Shown here: one piece after another, positions 36,594 to 44,182 of the stretch
Layout of the letters: every line of letters begins with the position of its first letter
How positions within the stretch are numbered: position 1 is the first letter of the stretch
NCBI RefSeq assembly: GCF_900109645.1
Contig: NZ_FOBG01000004.1
Coordinates: forward strand, 401,074-465,073
Length of the DNA stretch: 64,000 nucleotides
From: Duganella sp. CF402
GTDB taxonomy: Bacteria; Pseudomonadota; Gammaproteobacteria; Burkholderiales; Burkholderiaceae_D
Reading direction: 5' to 3'
Notes under the pieces: model-generated
Told to the model about the DNA's origin: nothing
The model's input: the letters and a program-made list of their open reading frames with translations, nothing else
The model's database searches: none
Translations under genes and position numbers: made by a program

Positions 36594-38564
36594 GTGAGCC
36601 TTCCTTCTCCAACTTTGCCCGACGGCGCGCCGTTCGACACGGCGGCGCTGGCGCGGCTGGCCAACGAGTTGTTCAGCGCAGCGCCGTTCAGTACGCCTTT
36701 GGGCGTGCACGGCGTGCAAGCGCCGGGCAATATCGCGCCGGCCGGTTCGCCGCTGGCCAGCCCGGCCGGTGTCGGCCCCGGCGTGCCGGGCACGCCGATC
36801 CCGCAAGGGCAGGTGCCGGGCACCAACCTGATCCCGGCCTCGCCGACCCAGGTGCTGTCGCTGGGCAACCGCGCGCCTGCGCTGGCGCCGGCCGCGCAAG
36901 CGGGCAATGGCCTGCCCGATAAACTGGTCAGCAGCGCCCCGGCCTACGAGCCGCGCAGTGGCAGCGCCGTGCTGGGCGTGCCGGAAGCCGTGGGCGCCTC
37001 GACGCCGTCGGCCGATGCCGGTCCGTACTACTTTTTGAGCGAGCGCTACGGCCAGCCGGGCCAGTCCGGCGCCGGCGCCGGCCTGCCGACCCCGGAACTG
37101 CGCGTGCCGGAAGCCAGTCTGTTCCCGGCTGCCGTGCCGTCTGCGGCGGCGCCGGGCCTGAGCGCGCCAGTCGCCACCGGCATTCCTGGCGCGGCACCGG
37201 CATCCCCAGCGCCCGCCGCGCCGTCGAGCAATCCACAGTACTACTTTGTCGACGCCGTGGTCCTGCCCAGCGGCTACGTCACGCCCGCCAAACCGCAGCC
37301 ACACGCCACCGTGCCGCTGGCCGGCGGCGACCGCCATCCGCCATTCGACGTGCATGCCGTGCGGCGCGATTTCCCGATCTTGCAGGAGCGCGTCAACGGC
37401 CGCCAGCTGGTGTGGTTCGACAACGCCGCCACCACCCACAAGCCGCAGTCGGTGATTGACCGCATCGCCTACTTCTACGAGCACGAGAACTCCAACATCC
37501 ACCGCGCCGCGCACGAACTGGCGGCGCGCGCCACCGATGCCTACGAAGGCGCGCGCGAGCGCGTCAAGCGCTTCATCAATGCGCCGGATGTGAACGAAGT
37601 GATCTTCGTGCGCGGCACCACCGAGGCCATCAACCTGGTGGCCAAGAGCTGGGGCGGGCAGCACGTGGGCGAGGGCGACGAGATCATCGTCTCCAACCTC
37701 GAGCACCACGCCAACATCGTGCCGTGGCAGCAACTGGCGGCCGCCAAGGGCGCCAGGCTGCGCGTGATCCCGGTCGACGACAGCGGCCAGGTGCTGCTCG
37801 ACGAATACCGCAAGCTGCTCAACGACCGCACCAAGATCGTCGCTGTGACGCAGGTGTCGAACGCGCTGGGCACGGTCACGCCGATCAAGGAAATCGTCGA
37901 GCTGGCCCACCGCGCCGGCGCCAAAACGCTGGTCGACGGCGCGCAATCGGTCTCGCACATGCGCACCGACGTGCAGGATCTGGGGGCCGACTTCTTCGTG
38001 TTCTCCGGCCACAAAGTGTTCGGTCCGACCGGCATCGGCGTGGTGTGGGGCAAACGCGAGGTGCTGGAAGACATGCCGCCGTGGCAGGGCGGCGGCAATA
38101 TGATCGCCGACGTCACGTTTGAAAAAACCGTGTTCCAGCCGATTCCCAACAAGTTCGAAGCGGGCACCGGCAATATCGCCGATGCGGTCGGCCTGGGCGC
38201 GGCGATCGACTACGTCAACCGCATCGGCATCGAAAACATCGCGCGCTACGAGCATGACTTGCTGGTGTATGGCACCGCCCAGCTCAAGCAGATCAAGGGC
38301 GTGCGCCTGATCGGCACGGCGGCCGACAAGGCCAGCGTGATGTCCTTCGTATTGGCCGGCTACAGCACCGAGGAAGTGGGCAAGGCGCTCAACGAAGAAG
38401 GCATCGCGGTGCGCACCGGCCACCATTGCGCGCAGCCCATCCTGCGCCGCTTCGGGGTCGAGACCACGGTGCGGCCGTCGCTGGCGTTCTACAACACCTA
38501 CGACGAAATCGACCGCATGATCGCCGTGGTGCGCAAGCTGGCCGCCCAGCGCAGCGCTGTCTGA
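36594..38564 (+). CDS. Encapsulin cargo: SufS-like cysteine desulfurase with disordered cargo-loading extension
   Basis: The 656-residue protein (GTG start) has a catalytic type II cysteine desulfurase domain from about residue 251 (FDVHAVRRDFPIL). The PLP Lys474 is in VFSGHKVFGPTGIG and the persulfide Cys612 in RTGHHCAQP. Canonical SufS is about 410 residues; the extra ~250 N-terminal residues are Pro/Ala/Gly-rich and predicted disordered. They contain three ordered-looking motifs: LARLANELF (19-27), YYFLSERYG (145-153) and YYFVDAVVLPSGY (216-228). Such extensions in family 2A cargo direct loading into the SrpI shell. The reaction is cysteine to alanine with release of sulfane sulfur. It lies nine bases after the shell gene. 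Confidence 0.93.
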   Translation: MSLPSPTLPDGAPFDTAALARLANELFSAAPFSTPLGVHGVQAPGNIAPAGSPLASPAGVGPGVPGTPIPQGQVPGTNLIPASPTQVLSLGNRAPALAPAAQAGNGLPDKLVSSAPAYEPRSGSAVLGVPEAVGASTPSADAGPYYFLSERYGQPGQSGAGAGLPTPELRVPEASLFPAAVPSAAAPGLSAPVATGIPGAAPASPAPAAPSSNPQYYFVDAVVLPSGYVTPAKPQPHATVPLAGGDRHPPFDVHAVRRDFPILQERVNGRQLVWFDNAATTHKPQSVIDRIAYFYEHENSNIHRAAHELAARATDAYEGARERVKRFINAPDVNEVIFVRGTTEAINLVAKSWGGQHVGEGDEIIVSNLEHHANIVPWQQLAAAKGARLRVIPVDDSGQVLLDEYRKLLNDRTKIVAVTQVSNALGTVTPIKEIVELAHRAGAKTLVDGAQSVSHMRTDVQDLGADFFVFSGHKVFGPTGIGVVWGKREVLEDMPPWQGGGNMIADVTFEKTVFQPIPNKFEAGTGNIADAVGLGAAIDYVNRIGIENIARYEHDLLVYGTAQLKQIKGVRLIGTAADKASVMSFVLAGYSTEEVGKALNEEGIAVRTGHHCAQPILRRFGVETTVRPSLAFYNTYDEIDRMIAVVRKLAAQRSAV

Positions 38565-38568
38565 CGCC

Positions 38569-39144
38569 TTATTTCGCGCCGCCCGTCTTCACTGGCGGGC
38601 GGTTGCGGATGGCGGTGATTTGTTTGAGTTCTTTATCGCTGGCGTTGGCCAGCAGGGCTTCGTGTGCTTTGCCCAGCTCGATGTACTGGGCTTGCTCCGG
38701 CGTCAGCGCGTTGCCGCGCAGCGCCCACGCGGTCAGGTAGCCGGTCGCCAGGCAGCACAGCAACACCAGCACGGTGTAGATGGCGATCCAGCTGCCGGTT
38801 TTCAGTTGCAGCAGGTTCAGCGACAGGCTGGTCTGGCGCGCCGCCGCCGTGGCTTCCTTCACGCTGCCCACCATTTCACTGACCGCCGCCTGGGTCGCCA
38901 CGGTGGCCGCTTGCGCCGCCTGCGCGCCGGCGCTGTCGGCTTGCAGCTGGGCTTCGGCGCCGAGCCGCACGGCTTCGGCGATCTTGCTGTCGATCTGGCT
39001 CAGGCCGGCGTTGGCCAGCCGCACCAGCTTGTCGCAGTTGGCGATCTGGCGCGTGACGTTGGCCACTTCGCCGTGAAAACGCTCGACCTCGCGCGCGTGC
39101 GCTTCGAGCTTGTCGTTGAAGAGATCGAGTTCAGGTTGGTTCAT
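38569..39144 (-). CDS. Hypothetical coiled-coil membrane protein
   Basis: The 191-residue product starts MNQPELDLFNDKLEAHARE. It has a long amphipathic helical region (about 10-110, Ala/Gln-rich with heptad spacing), one transmembrane helix (WIAIYTVLVLLCCLATGYLTAWAL, about 122-145) and a short charged C-terminal tail. I do not recognise a family. It converges on the desulfurase gene with four bases between the stops, so it is probably not part of the sulfur operon. No strong Shine-Dalgarno is seen at 39144. Confidence 0.55.
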   Translation of the reverse strand: MNQPELDLFNDKLEAHAREVERFHGEVANVTRQIANCDKLVRLANAGLSQIDSKIAEAVRLGAEAQLQADSAGAQAAQAATVATQAAVSEMVGSVKEATAAARQTSLSLNLLQLKTGSWIAIYTVLVLLCCLATGYLTAWALRGNALTPEQAQYIELGKAHEALLANASDKELKQITAIRNRPPVKTGGAK

Positions 39145-39209
39145 GGCGCGGTCGGCAAGGGAACGATGTTGCCATCATACCGCGTGCCGCCGCGCTTGCA
39201 TCATCCGGC

Positions 39210-41159
39210 TTAGCCCAGGGTCAGCGTCAGTGTGGTGGCGCCGTAGTTCGGCGTCACGCTGCTGAAGCCGTCCACCGTGATGGTGGTGAACTTGCCCTTC
39301 AGGCTGCCCGCCGTGATGACGGTCAGCACGTCGCCGGCTTTCGGCTTGTAGCCGTTGGCGAACTTGATGCGCAGCGTGCCGCCGGCGATGGTGGCGGTGC
39401 CCGTCACTGTCAGGCTGCCGGCGCTGCCGGCCGCCGCGCCGCCCAGGTCCAGTTCCAGCGTGGTGCCGCCGCTCAGTTGGGTGTACTTGCCGCCCAGCTT
39501 GAGCGCGGCCGGGGCGTTGGCCACCAGCGTGCCGCCGCTGTTGTAGACGTCGCCCGCGCCAAACGCCGCCACCGAATCACCCTGCAGCGTGCCGGCCGTC
39601 AGCTCGGTGCCGCCGGTCCAGCTGTTGGCGCCGGCCAGCTTGAGCGTGCCCGTGCCTTGCTTGACCAGCTTGCCCGCGCCGCCGATGTCGTTGCGCCAGC
39701 GGTCGGCCGCGTTGAAGCCGCCTTTGGCCGCATCCATCACGATGGTGACGTTGCCGCTGAAGGCGCCGTAGCCGTCGGCCGCCGCGAACAGGTTCAGCCG
39801 GCCCCAGCCCTCGGCGTCGTCCATCACCGGATAGCCCGAGGCCAGCGCGGTGGTCTTCAGCACCACGCGGCGCTGGGCCTCGCTCAGGTAGGGCAGGCGC
39901 GTTTCCAGCAGCACTTCGGCGCCCTTCGGCACGCTGGCGGTGGTGGTGGTGGCGGCGATCTGCGCGAAGCCGAAGGTGCTGCGGCGCGCGTAGTTGGCCT
40001 TGTTGGCGGCGTAGTCGGCAAAGCGGTCGTTGGCGGCCGTGCCCGATTGCGCGTAGGCGGCAAAGGTGGCGGCGGTGGTGCCGGTGGCGGCCATCAGCGC
40101 GCTGTGCGCCTGCGTCACGGCGGCGCTCTTCTTGGCCGCGTTGGCGGCGTCGGCCAGGTTGGCGGCGGCGCTGGCGGTGCCGAGGATGCGGCCGCTGATC
40201 ACGTCCAGCGGCGAGTGCATGCCGGCCAGGATGCGCGATTCACCGAGTTCCAGCCCACGGCTGACCATTTCCTGGAAACGCTCCGGCACCGCGTAGGCCA
40301 TCGCCAGCGAGTCGCGCACGGCTTCGGCGGTGTGGCCGCTGGTGAAACCGCCGTCGGTGGCGGGCGTGCTGCTCTTGGCTGGCACCAGCGCCGGCAGCAG
40401 CACCACGCTGCTGCTCCAGCGGTACGGCCGCGCGTATTTGTAGAAGCGCTTGGCCGGTTCGGTGGAGGCGTTGTTGCCGACCAGGTTGACCAGGTCGACC
40501 ACGCTGCCGAAGCTGGCGTTGGCGCTGCCGGCCACGCCGGTGTTGTTGCCGCTGTCGTTGTACAGCTTGGTGGTGGCGTCGGCCGCCACGTCGGTGATGC
40601 TGGTGGTTTGCTGGGCGGCCGCGCGCCAGGCGGCGGTCAGCGGGCCCATGCCGTCGGTCACGCTGTAGCCCTTGCCACGGCGGTCGTCCAGATACGCCTG
40701 CACCGCTTGTTCGGCCGTGCGCTTGCTGGTGGCGTTCACCACGTAGTCGATATTGGCCTGGTGCACGGCGGCGTTGAGCACGGTGCCGTCCGGCGTGCCG
40801 TCGCCCGGCACGCCGCTCCAGGTGGAGGCCACCACGGCCGGGAAGCCGTCCACCGCCGGCGCGCTCTGGCCAGCGTCGACCAGCTCGGTCAGCGGTTTCC
40901 AGATGCTGAGGAAGCCGCCCAGTAAGCGCACGCCGGCGTTGGTGGCCAGGGTGGCGTAGCGGGCGTCGCCGCGCTGGTTGGTGGCGATGGTGTCGACAAA
41001 CGCGGTGGCGCCCGGCACGGCGACGGTCTCGGCCGCACCCTGGTCGGCCGGCGCGGCTGGGATCACCAGCGGCTGGTCTTCGGTGTTGGAGCCGCAGGCG
41101 CTCAGCGCGAGCGCGACGCTCAGGGCCATCAGGTGGGGACGCAGGGAGTGCAGTTGCAT
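39210..41159 (-). CDS. PAP2-type acid phosphatase lipoprotein with autotransporter-associated repeats
   Basis: The 649-residue precursor has a lipoprotein signal (LMALSVALALSACGSN). The first ~440 residues form a class A acid-phosphatase/PAP2 domain, with its three motifs in order: Lys and Arg-Pro in KRFYKYARPYRW, SGHT, and ESRILAGMHSPLD. The C-terminal ~170 residues carry autotransporter-associated beta-strand repeats (LVKQGTGTLKLAGANSWTGGTELTAGTLQ) but no visible outer-membrane barrel. It probably removes phosphate from periplasmic or surface substrates. The fusion of a PAP2 enzyme with passenger-type beta-helix repeats is uncommon. It is divergent from the metal-efflux cluster. Confidence 0.85.
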   Translation of the reverse strand: MQLHSLRPHLMALSVALALSACGSNTEDQPLVIPAAPADQGAAETVAVPGATAFVDTIATNQRGDARYATLATNAGVRLLGGFLSIWKPLTELVDAGQSAPAVDGFPAVVASTWSGVPGDGTPDGTVLNAAVHQANIDYVVNATSKRTAEQAVQAYLDDRRGKGYSVTDGMGPLTAAWRAAAQQTTSITDVAADATTKLYNDSGNNTGVAGSANASFGSVVDLVNLVGNNASTEPAKRFYKYARPYRWSSSVVLLPALVPAKSSTPATDGGFTSGHTAEAVRDSLAMAYAVPERFQEMVSRGLELGESRILAGMHSPLDVISGRILGTASAAANLADAANAAKKSAAVTQAHSALMAATGTTAATFAAYAQSGTAANDRFADYAANKANYARRSTFGFAQIAATTTTASVPKGAEVLLETRLPYLSEAQRRVVLKTTALASGYPVMDDAEGWGRLNLFAAADGYGAFSGNVTIVMDAAKGGFNAADRWRNDIGGAGKLVKQGTGTLKLAGANSWTGGTELTAGTLQGDSVAAFGAGDVYNSGGTLVANAPAALKLGGKYTQLSGGTTLELDLGGAAAGSAGSLTVTGTATIAGGTLRIKFANGYKPKAGDVLTVITAGSLKGKFTTITVDGFSSVTPNYGATTLTLTLG

Positions 41160-41315
41160 GATTGGTTACCGTGGGTAGTTGAAAAAACGCCCAAGGGTAA
41201 TCAGCGCGTGTGACAAGCCGGTGACGCCATCGCGCTGGCAGCGCTTCCAGACGAAAATAGTATGGCGCTATGCCGTATCGGTATGGCTGCTACGGATGGC
41301 TGCTACAATAGACGC

Positions 41316-41666
41316 GTGAAAAAACTCCTGCTCATCCTGCTGTTGACGATCTTGCCGATCCAGTCCACCTGGGCGATGGCGGCCGTCTATTGCCAGCACG
41401 AGGCGAGCAAGGCCAGCCACTACGGTCATCACGGCCATGAGCACCAGGCGCAGTCGGACGATGATGGCGCCGGCGCCGGCAAGAGCAAGCTGTCCAAGCA
41501 TGGCGATTGCGAGGTCTGCCACCACGCGGTGCAGGCCTCGGCGCCGGCCGGCGAGGCCTTGCTGACGGCCGTGCCGGTGGCTGCGTTCGCGCCGCCGGGC
41601 GCGCTGCACTATCACTCCTTCATCGCCGACGGGCCGCCCCGGCCCAACTGGTTGCGCCGCGCCTGA
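41316..41666 (+). CDS. Small periplasmic CzcI-like protein
   Basis: The 116-residue product (GTG start) has a signal peptide (KKLLLILLLTILPIQSTWAMA), then YCQHEASKASHYGHHGHEH, a His-rich metal-binding segment, and CEVCHH, with a Pro-rich C-terminus. Small His/Cys-rich exported proteins of this kind head czc clusters in Burkholderiales (CzcI in Cupriavidus), where they influence metal-responsive expression. An in-frame ATG at 41283 would add eleven residues before the signal; GTG 41316 gives the canonical signal peptide. A 13-bp direct repeat (ATGGCTGCTAC at 41283 and 41296) lies just upstream. Confidence 0.7.
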   Translation: MKKLLLILLLTILPIQSTWAMAAVYCQHEASKASHYGHHGHEHQAQSDDDGAGAGKSKLSKHGDCEVCHHAVQASAPAGEALLTAVPVAAFAPPGALHYHSFIADGPPRPNWLRRA

Positions 41667-41733
41667 GCGCGGCGAGGCCTGATCCTTCTTCCCTGTCACG
41701 TCTCGTCGAATATCCCTTTAACCGGAGCATTCG

Positions 41734-42975
41734 ATGTACAAATATATTTTGCCGCTATGCTTAGCGGCATGGCCTGCGTGCGCGCAGGCCGGTGTTGAGC
41801 CGCCCGTGCCCCTGACGCTGTCCGCCGCGCTGGCGCTGGCGGACGAGGGCAATGCCGCGCTCGCGGCGGCCCGGCATGAGGTGCTGGCGCTGGACGGCAC
41901 TGTGCAGCAGGCCGGCCTGTTGCCCAATCCTTCCTTGTCGGTCGAGCGCATTGATACCCAGCGCGCCAACCGCGAGACCACTGTGTTATTGAGCCAGCCG
42001 CTGGAGCTGGGCGGCCAGCGCGCGGCGCGCGTGCAGGCGGCCCGGCGCGGCCGCGATGGCGCCGCGGCGGTGTGGCAGCAGCGCCGCGCCGAGTTGCGCG
42101 CCGAGACGGCGGCGGCGTGGTTTGCCGTGCTGGCGGCGCAGGAACAGTGGCAGCTGGCGCAGCAGGCCAGCGCGCTGGCGCAGCGGGCGGCCACGGCCAC
42201 CGGACGCCGGGTGGCGGCCGGCAAGGTGTCGCCGGTGGAGGCCACGCGTGCGCAGGTGGCGGCGTCCACCGTCAAACTGGACTTGATCCGCGCACAAGGC
42301 GCGTTGGCGACGGCGCGTGCGCGGCTGGCGGCCTTGTGGGGCAATCCGGCGCCGCGTTTCGAGCGCGTGGCCGGCGCGTTGGATGGGGTCGATGGCTTGC
42401 TGGCGACCTTGCCCGAGCTGCCGCCCTTGGCGACGCAGCGCGCGGCACTGGCGCAGGCGCCGGCGCTGCAGGTGGCGCAGCTGGAGCTGGCGCGGCGCCA
42501 GGCTTGGGCGCAGGTCGAGCGCAGCCGGCGCGTGCCGGACGTCGCGCTCACGCTGGGCAGCAAGCGCTCGGAGGAACTGGGGCGCTCGCAATTGGTGGTC
42601 GGCCTGTCGCTGCCGCTGCCGCTGTTCGACCGCAATCAGGGCGCGGTGCTGGAAACCGCGCGGCGCGTTGATCAGGCGCGCGATGAGGTGGCGGCGGCGC
42701 TGACGCGGCTGGAACTGGAACTGGTGCAGGCGCGCGAAGACTATGCGTCGGCGCGCGCGCAGGCGCAGGCGGTGCGCGACGAGATCCTGCCGGGCGCGCG
42801 CAGTGCCTACGAGGCGGCCAGCACCGGTTTCGACTACGGCAAATTCGGCTTCCTCGACGTGCTCGATGCGCAGCGCACGCTGTTGCAGGCGCAGTCCCAC
42901 TACCTGACCACGCTGGCCGACGCGCACCGCGCGCAAGCGGCCATCACCCGCATCCTCGGAGTCGAACATGACTAA
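41734..42975 (+). CDS. czcC: TolC-family outer membrane channel of metal efflux pump
   Basis: The 413-residue protein has a signal peptide (ILPLCLAAWPACAQA) and two outer-membrane-efflux-protein repeats of long helices (NAALAAARHEVLALDG, QAGLLPNPSLSVERI, and FDYGKFGFLDVLDAQRTLLQAQSHYL near the C-terminus). It forms the trimeric exit duct for the CzcCBA tripartite pump. CGGAG lies seven bases before the start, and its end overlaps the adaptor gene by eight bases, as expected for an operon. Confidence 0.88.
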   Translation: MYKYILPLCLAAWPACAQAGVEPPVPLTLSAALALADEGNAALAAARHEVLALDGTVQQAGLLPNPSLSVERIDTQRANRETTVLLSQPLELGGQRAARVQAARRGRDGAAAVWQQRRAELRAETAAAWFAVLAAQEQWQLAQQASALAQRAATATGRRVAAGKVSPVEATRAQVAASTVKLDLIRAQGALATARARLAALWGNPAPRFERVAGALDGVDGLLATLPELPPLATQRAALAQAPALQVAQLELARRQAWAQVERSRRVPDVALTLGSKRSEELGRSQLVVGLSLPLPLFDRNQGAVLETARRVDQARDEVAAALTRLELELVQAREDYASARAQAQAVRDEILPGARSAYEAASTGFDYGKFGFLDVLDAQRTLLQAQSHYLTTLADAHRAQAAITRILGVEHD

Positions 42976-44167
42976 GCAGCACACCATCACCATCGCCGTC
43001 ATGGCGGCCATCGCGCTGCTGCTGGCGGCGCTCATCCTCAAGCCGCGCGCGGACGACGGCCGCACCGACGCCGACGCCGGCCACGCGGGCCACGGCGCTG
43101 GTGCCGCCACCGCCGCGTCGTCCGCCGCCAGCGCATTGGAAACCATCACGCTGAGCGAGGCCCAGATCAAGGCCGCCGGCGTGGTGGTGGCGGCGGCCGC
43201 GCCGGCGCCGATCAGCACCATCCTCACCTTGCCCGGCGAGATCCGCTTCAACGACGACCGCACCGCCCACGTGGTGCCCAAGCTGGCCGGCGTGGTGGTG
43301 GCCGTGCACGCGCAGCTGGGGCAGAGCGTACAGCGCGGCCAATTGCTGGCAGTACTGGCCAGCAGCGCCCTGTCCGAGCAGCGCAGCGAATTGCTGACCG
43401 CGCAAAAGCGGCTGGCGCTGGCCAGCACCACGCTGGAACGCGAACGCCAGCTGTGGCAGGACAAGATCTCGGCCGAACAAGACTACCTGCACGCCAGGCA
43501 GGCGGCCGCCGAAGCCGAACTGGCGCTGCAAAACGCGCGCCAGAAACTCAGCGTGCTGGGCGCCGGCGCGGTGCCGGGCTCGCAGCTGAACCAACTGGAA
43601 CTGCGCGCACCGTTCGCCGGCGTGGTGATGGAAAAGCACCTGGCGCTGGGCGAGGCGATCAAGGAAGACGCCAACGTCTTCACGATTTCCGACCTGGCCA
43701 CCGTGTGGGCCGATTTCGCCGTGCCGCCGCAGGACCTGAACCGGGTGCGCGTGGGCGACGCCGTCACCGTGCGCGCCACCGCCTTTGCCGCCCAGGCCGA
43801 GGGCACCATCGGCTACGTCGGCGCCCTGCTCGGCGAGCAGACCCGCAGCGCCAACGCCCGCGTGGCGCTGGCCAATCCCGCACGCGCCTGGCGTCCCGGC
43901 CTGTTCGTCAACGTCGAAGTGCAGGCCGGCCGCAGCGAAGCGGCCGTCACCGTGGCGGCCGACGCCGTGCAGACGGTCGACGGCCAGCCAGCCGTGTTCG
44001 TGCGCAACGCCGGCGGCTTTCAGGTGCAGCCGGTGGTGCTGGGCCGCAGCGACGGCCAGCGCACCGAGATCCTGCAAGGCCTGCCGGCCGGCGCGCGCTA
44101 CGCCGCCGCCAACAGCTACGTGCTGAAGGCGGAGCTGGGCAAGGACGGCGCCGAGCACGCGCACTGA
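42968..44167 (+). CDS. czcB: RND periplasmic adaptor (membrane fusion protein) CzcB
   Basis: The 399-residue adaptor has an N-terminal membrane anchor (ITIAVMAAIALLLAALIL), a His-containing segment (DAGHAGHGAG), then the barrel-sandwich hybrid and hairpin: TLPGEIRFNDDRTAHVVPKLAGVVVAVHAQLGQSVQRGQLLAVL, RQLWQDKISAEQDYLHARQAA, LELRAPFAGVVMEKHLALGEAI. It bridges inner-membrane CzcA and outer-membrane CzcC. The His-rich N-terminus fits divalent-metal rather than drug pumps. It starts inside the end of czcC, and 15 bases separate it from czcA. Confidence 0.88.
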   Translation: MTKQHTITIAVMAAIALLLAALILKPRADDGRTDADAGHAGHGAGAATAASSAASALETITLSEAQIKAAGVVVAAAAPAPISTILTLPGEIRFNDDRTAHVVPKLAGVVVAVHAQLGQSVQRGQLLAVLASSALSEQRSELLTAQKRLALASTTLERERQLWQDKISAEQDYLHARQAAAEAELALQNARQKLSVLGAGAVPGSQLNQLELRAPFAGVVMEKHLALGEAIKEDANVFTISDLATVWADFAVPPQDLNRVRVGDAVTVRATAFAAQAEGTIGYVGALLGEQTRSANARVALANPARAWRPGLFVNVEVQAGRSEAAVTVAADAVQTVDGQPAVFVRNAGGFQVQPVVLGRSDGQRTEILQGLPAGARYAAANSYVLKAELGKDGAEHAH

Positions 44168-44182
44168 GACGGGAGAGCGACC

